In this document: positions 33,180-34,816 of the stretch, in pieces | How the letters are laid out: the number at the start of each line of letters is the position of its first letter | How positions within the stretch are numbered: position 1 is the stretch's first letter | Assembly (NCBI RefSeq): GCF_020514235.1 | Contig: NZ_VTLB01000009.1 | Location: forward strand, 1 to 34,816 | Direction of reading: 5' to 3' | Source of the DNA: Synechococcus sp. MU1617 | GTDB taxonomy: Bacteria > Cyanobacteriota > Cyanobacteriia > PCC-6307 > Cyanobiaceae | Length of the DNA: 34,816 bases | The notes under the pieces: model-generated | Databases searched by the model: none | What the model saw: only the letters and a program-made list of their open reading frames with translations | Told to the model about the DNA's origin: nothing | Position numbers and translations under genes: made by a program

Positions 33180-34094
33180 ATGAGCAGCTGTGGCGTTCTT
33201 GTGGTGGCCGGCACCCACGGGAATGAGGTCAATGCCCCTTGGTTGCTGCAGCAGTGGCAGGCCAACCCTGATCTGATTGACGCTGCAGGTTTGGTGGTGC
33301 AGCGGGTGATCGGCAACCCGGAAGCGCTGCGCCGCCGCTGCCGTTACGTCGATCGTGACCTCAACCGCTGCTTCCTCCCGGAACAGTTGAAGCAGGGGGC
33401 CTCCGGCTTGGAGTTCCAGCGTGCTGGGGAACTCCTGCACTTGCACGGCCCCAGCGGCGAGCAGCCCTGCGTTGTAGCCGTTGATCTGCACAGCACCACA
33501 GCGGCCATGGGAAATTCCTTGGTGGTGTATGGCCGGCGCCCCGCTGATCTCGCCCTCGCGGCTTTGGTGCAGGGGGCTCTTGGCCTGCCGATTTATCTGC
33601 ACGAAGCCGATGCTCAGCAGACCGGCTTTCTCGTGGAATCCTGGCCCTGCGGACTGGTGATCGAGGTTGGCCCTGTGCCGCAAGGTCTGCTCAATGCCCG
33701 GGTCGTTGAACAGACCCGTCTTGGCTTGGAAACGTGCCTTAGGGCGGTGGATCAGGCACGTCAGGGGTTGGCCCGGCTGCCGGACGCTCTGGTGGTGCAT
33801 CGCCACTTGGGGAGTCGCGATCTCCCGAAGTCGGAGAAAGGAGAGCCGCAGGCCCTGGTTCATCCCGAACTACAGGGGCGCGATTGGCAGGACATCGCCT
33901 CAACCCAGCCCATGTTCCGGGCTGCGGATGGGACCGATCGTGGTGAGGGGTGGGTTGAAGGGGAGATTCCGGTGTTTGTGAACGAAGCGGCCTATGCGGA
34001 GAAAAGCATCGCTTTTTCCCTCACGCGCCGGGAGGTGTGGCCTGTGGAGCCCACCTGGCTGCCGGCCTTGAAGCAGCTGCTCTCTGCGGCTTAA
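33180..34094 (+). CDS. aspA: Aspartoacylase (AspA/succinylglutamate desuccinylase family)
   Basis: Zinc carboxypeptidase-like enzyme that would deacylate an N-acyl amino acid such as N-acetylaspartate. From ATG 33180 the protein has 304 residues with zinc ligands His13 and Glu16 in [31 protein letters not shown] substrate-binding arginines, and the third zinc histidine in [11 protein letters not shown], plus [10 protein letters not shown] near residue 170. GTG 33147 is a possible longer start. A similarly named gene lies beside psbA in other marine picocyanobacteria, which supports the taxonomic call. Its stop overlaps the converging lipoprotein gene by four bases. Confidence 0.88.
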   Translation: MSSCGVLVVAGTHGNEVNAPWLLQQWQANPDLIDAAGLVVQRVIGNPEALRRRCRYVDRDLNRCFLPEQLKQGASGLEFQRAGELLHLHGPSGEQPCVVAVDLHSTTAAMGNSLVVYGRRPADLALAALVQGALGLPIYLHEADAQQTGFLVESWPCGLVIEVGPVPQGLLNARVVEQTRLGLETCLRAVDQARQGLARLPDALVVHRHLGSRDLPKSEKGEPQALVHPELQGRDWQDIASTQPMFRAADGTDRGEGWVEGEIPVFVNEAAYAEKSIAFSLTRREVWPVEPTWLPALKQLLSAA

Positions 34095-34423
34095 CCGCAG
34101 GCCCAAACACCTTTGCCCTCCTCAGAGCAGATCAGATTGCTCGTCTGACCATCCGCCCAATACATCCGCAATCGATCGTCCTCGGTGCCGATCCGCAGGG
34201 TGAGGGATCGCAGCGGGCCGGCTGGTGTCTTGCTGTCGGCATCGCCGGCGGGTGACTTGAGTTCTTGCAGCTCTTGCTCCAGCTGATTGATCCGTCGTTC
34301 CAGCTGTTTGATCGAAGCTCTCGTGTTGGCGTTTGGCTTGTCGCCACTGGAGGACACCAGTCCACAGCTGGTGAGGCCAACCGAGGTCACCAGAAGACAA
34401 AGCAGAGGAATCAAACGCTGCAT
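34091..34423 (-). CDS. Small lipoprotein with coiled-coil segment
   Basis: A 110-residue protein with a lipoprotein signal peptide ([21 protein letters not shown]) in which the lipobox LTSC predicts lipidation at Cys20. A heptad-like coiled-coil at about 37-56 ([20 protein letters not shown]) is followed by a small domain with two cysteines ([15 protein letters not shown]). It is likely anchored to a membrane facing the periplasm. GGAAAGG just before the ATG resembles a ribosome binding site. Function unknown. Confidence 0.75.
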   Translation of the reverse strand: MQRLIPLLCLLVTSVGLTSCGLVSSSGDKPNANTRASIKQLERRINQLEQELQELKSPAGDADSKTPAGPLRSLTLRIGTEDDRLRMYWADGQTSNLICSEEGKGVWACG

Positions 34424-34459
34424 GGGCCTTTCCCGATTGGCCCAAGCCTCTCAGCAGAA

Positions 34460-34597
34460 CTAGCGTTGGGCCAGACGTTCACTCCAATACACGGTGGCAC
34501 CTTGAGCCTCCAGCTCCAGTCGCCTGTAACGGGCCTGGGTCAGAGGAACGGTTTCCTCCAAGCGATGGCCGGCTTGCATCCAGCGGATCAGAACCAA
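34460..34597 (-). CDS. Possible short protein upstream of lipoprotein gene
   Basis: A frame of 45 codons from TTG 34597 (39 from ATG 34579) reads with protein-like composition: LIRWMQAGHRLEETV, then PLTQARYRRLELEAQG and the end VYWSERLAQR. It ends 36 bases before the lipoprotein ATG on the same strand, so both could share a transcript. No clear ribosome binding site is visible, and the frame is closed by TGA just upstream, so a regular start is lacking. I do not recognise it. Confidence 0.38.
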   Translation of the reverse strand: MVLIRWMQAGHRLEETVPLTQARYRRLELEAQGATVYWSERLAQR

Positions 34598-34687
34598 AAA
34601 GCGCCCCAGCGAGTCTCATGAATCTTAAGTCTTTCGGAAGCCTCGCTTTTCTGTCCTGAGGCCCATAAGCGTTGGTTTCGCAATCTC

Positions 34688-34717
34688 TGGACACACAGCG
34701 CAAACTTCCTTTACACT
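34688..34717 (+). promoter_or_regulatory. psbA promoter (-35 TGGACA, -10 TACACT)
   Basis: TGGACA (34688-34693) and TACACT (34712-34717) are separated by 18 bases, a good sigma-70-type arrangement. A start near 34723-34726 would give a leader of about 60 bases before the psbA ATG. Confidence 0.65.
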
Positions 34718-34725
34718 CCCGAGCA

Positions 34726-34768
34726 GGCAGGGCTTTCCTGCCCTTCCTTAAACCGTTCCTTCGGGAAC
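34726..34768 (+). promoter_or_regulatory. Two hairpins in the psbA leader
   Basis: Hairpin 1 is GGCAGG (34726-34731), loop GCTTT, CCTGCC (34737-34742). Hairpin 2 is GTTCC (34755-34759), a UUCG-type tetraloop, GGAAC (34764-34768). Between hairpin 2 and the ATG are 16 bases that are mostly pyrimidine, with no Shine-Dalgarno sequence. The structures could affect mRNA stability or light-dependent translation. In 34621-34687 nothing else was recognised. Confidence 0.5.
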
Positions 34769-34784
34769 ATTTCTTTCCGTTCTC

Positions 34785-34816
34785 ATGACCACCACCCTCC
34801 AGCAGCGCTCCGGCGC
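34785..34816 (+). CDS. psbA: Photosystem II D1 protein, 5' end only
   Basis: The ATG at 34785 opens MTTTLQQRSG, the usual N-terminus of cyanobacterial D1, the photosystem II core protein that binds QB and the manganese cluster and is turned over quickly in light. Only the first ten complete codons lie in the window; the rest continues past the edge. The preceding promoter and leader, and the upstream aspartoacylase gene, support the identification. Confidence 0.88.
   Translation, partial: MTTTLQQRSG

Overview
The window is a gene-dense, roughly 60% GC stretch of cyanobacterial chromosome, almost certainly from a marine picocyanobacterium of the Synechococcus (subcluster 5) type. The support is psaE, cp12, bicA, a plant-type hemB, ggtA, an aspartoacylase gene just upstream of psbA, and very short intergenic spacers. 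No insertion sequence, phage gene, rRNA or CRISPR array was seen.

Layout. 1-2.6 kb: methionine salvage genes (mtnC and mtnB on -, mtnA divergent on +). 2.5-4.7 kb: mutM and psaE on -, with a divergent unknown gene that has a helix-turn-helix-like segment. 4.8-7.3 kb: a short RecQ helicase whose conserved N-terminus lacks an ordinary start codon, facing a triple-LysM envelope protein. 7.4-18.4 kb: a carbon-handling block holding an aldehyde dehydrogenase, a trehalose-synthase-like GH13 enzyme, a tight minus-strand run glpK-glpD-response regulator-histidine kinase-compact LysR-like protein, and a second GH13 enzyme divergent from glpK. 18.3-18.5 kb: tRNA-Tyr and tRNA-Thr on -. 18.6-21.7 kb: aroQ and miaE, then bicA with a secreted thioredoxin-like gene on -. 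21.9-26.7 kb: dnaJ, hemB, a VOC protein and mutS2 on +. 26.7-29.5 kb: ggtA on -, obgE and a small unknown gene on +, cp12 on -. 29.6-33.1 kb: a minus-strand set (glutathionyl-hydroquinone-reductase-like protein, DUF2301 membrane protein, Uup-type ABC-F) joined by 4-base overlaps. 33.2-34.8 kb: aspartoacylase, a lipoprotein, a possible short ORF, then the promoter, structured leader and first codons of psbA.

How the genes may work together. The central block reads as a route for glycerol and alpha-glucosides. GlpK and GlpD would take glycerol to dihydroxyacetone phosphate, the two GH13 enzymes could act on alpha-glucosides, and a FixL/FixJ-like two-component system with a Cache-type sensor is encoded in the same run. 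GgtA about 9 kb away is the expected ATPase of an osmolyte importer. A link to glucosylglycerol salvage is an inference; the gene order is what is directly seen.

Other themes are photosynthesis and carbon fixation (psaE, psbA, bicA, cp12, hemB) and DNA maintenance (mutM, recQ, mutS2). Several converging gene pairs overlap at their stop codons, so they have no room for conventional terminators.
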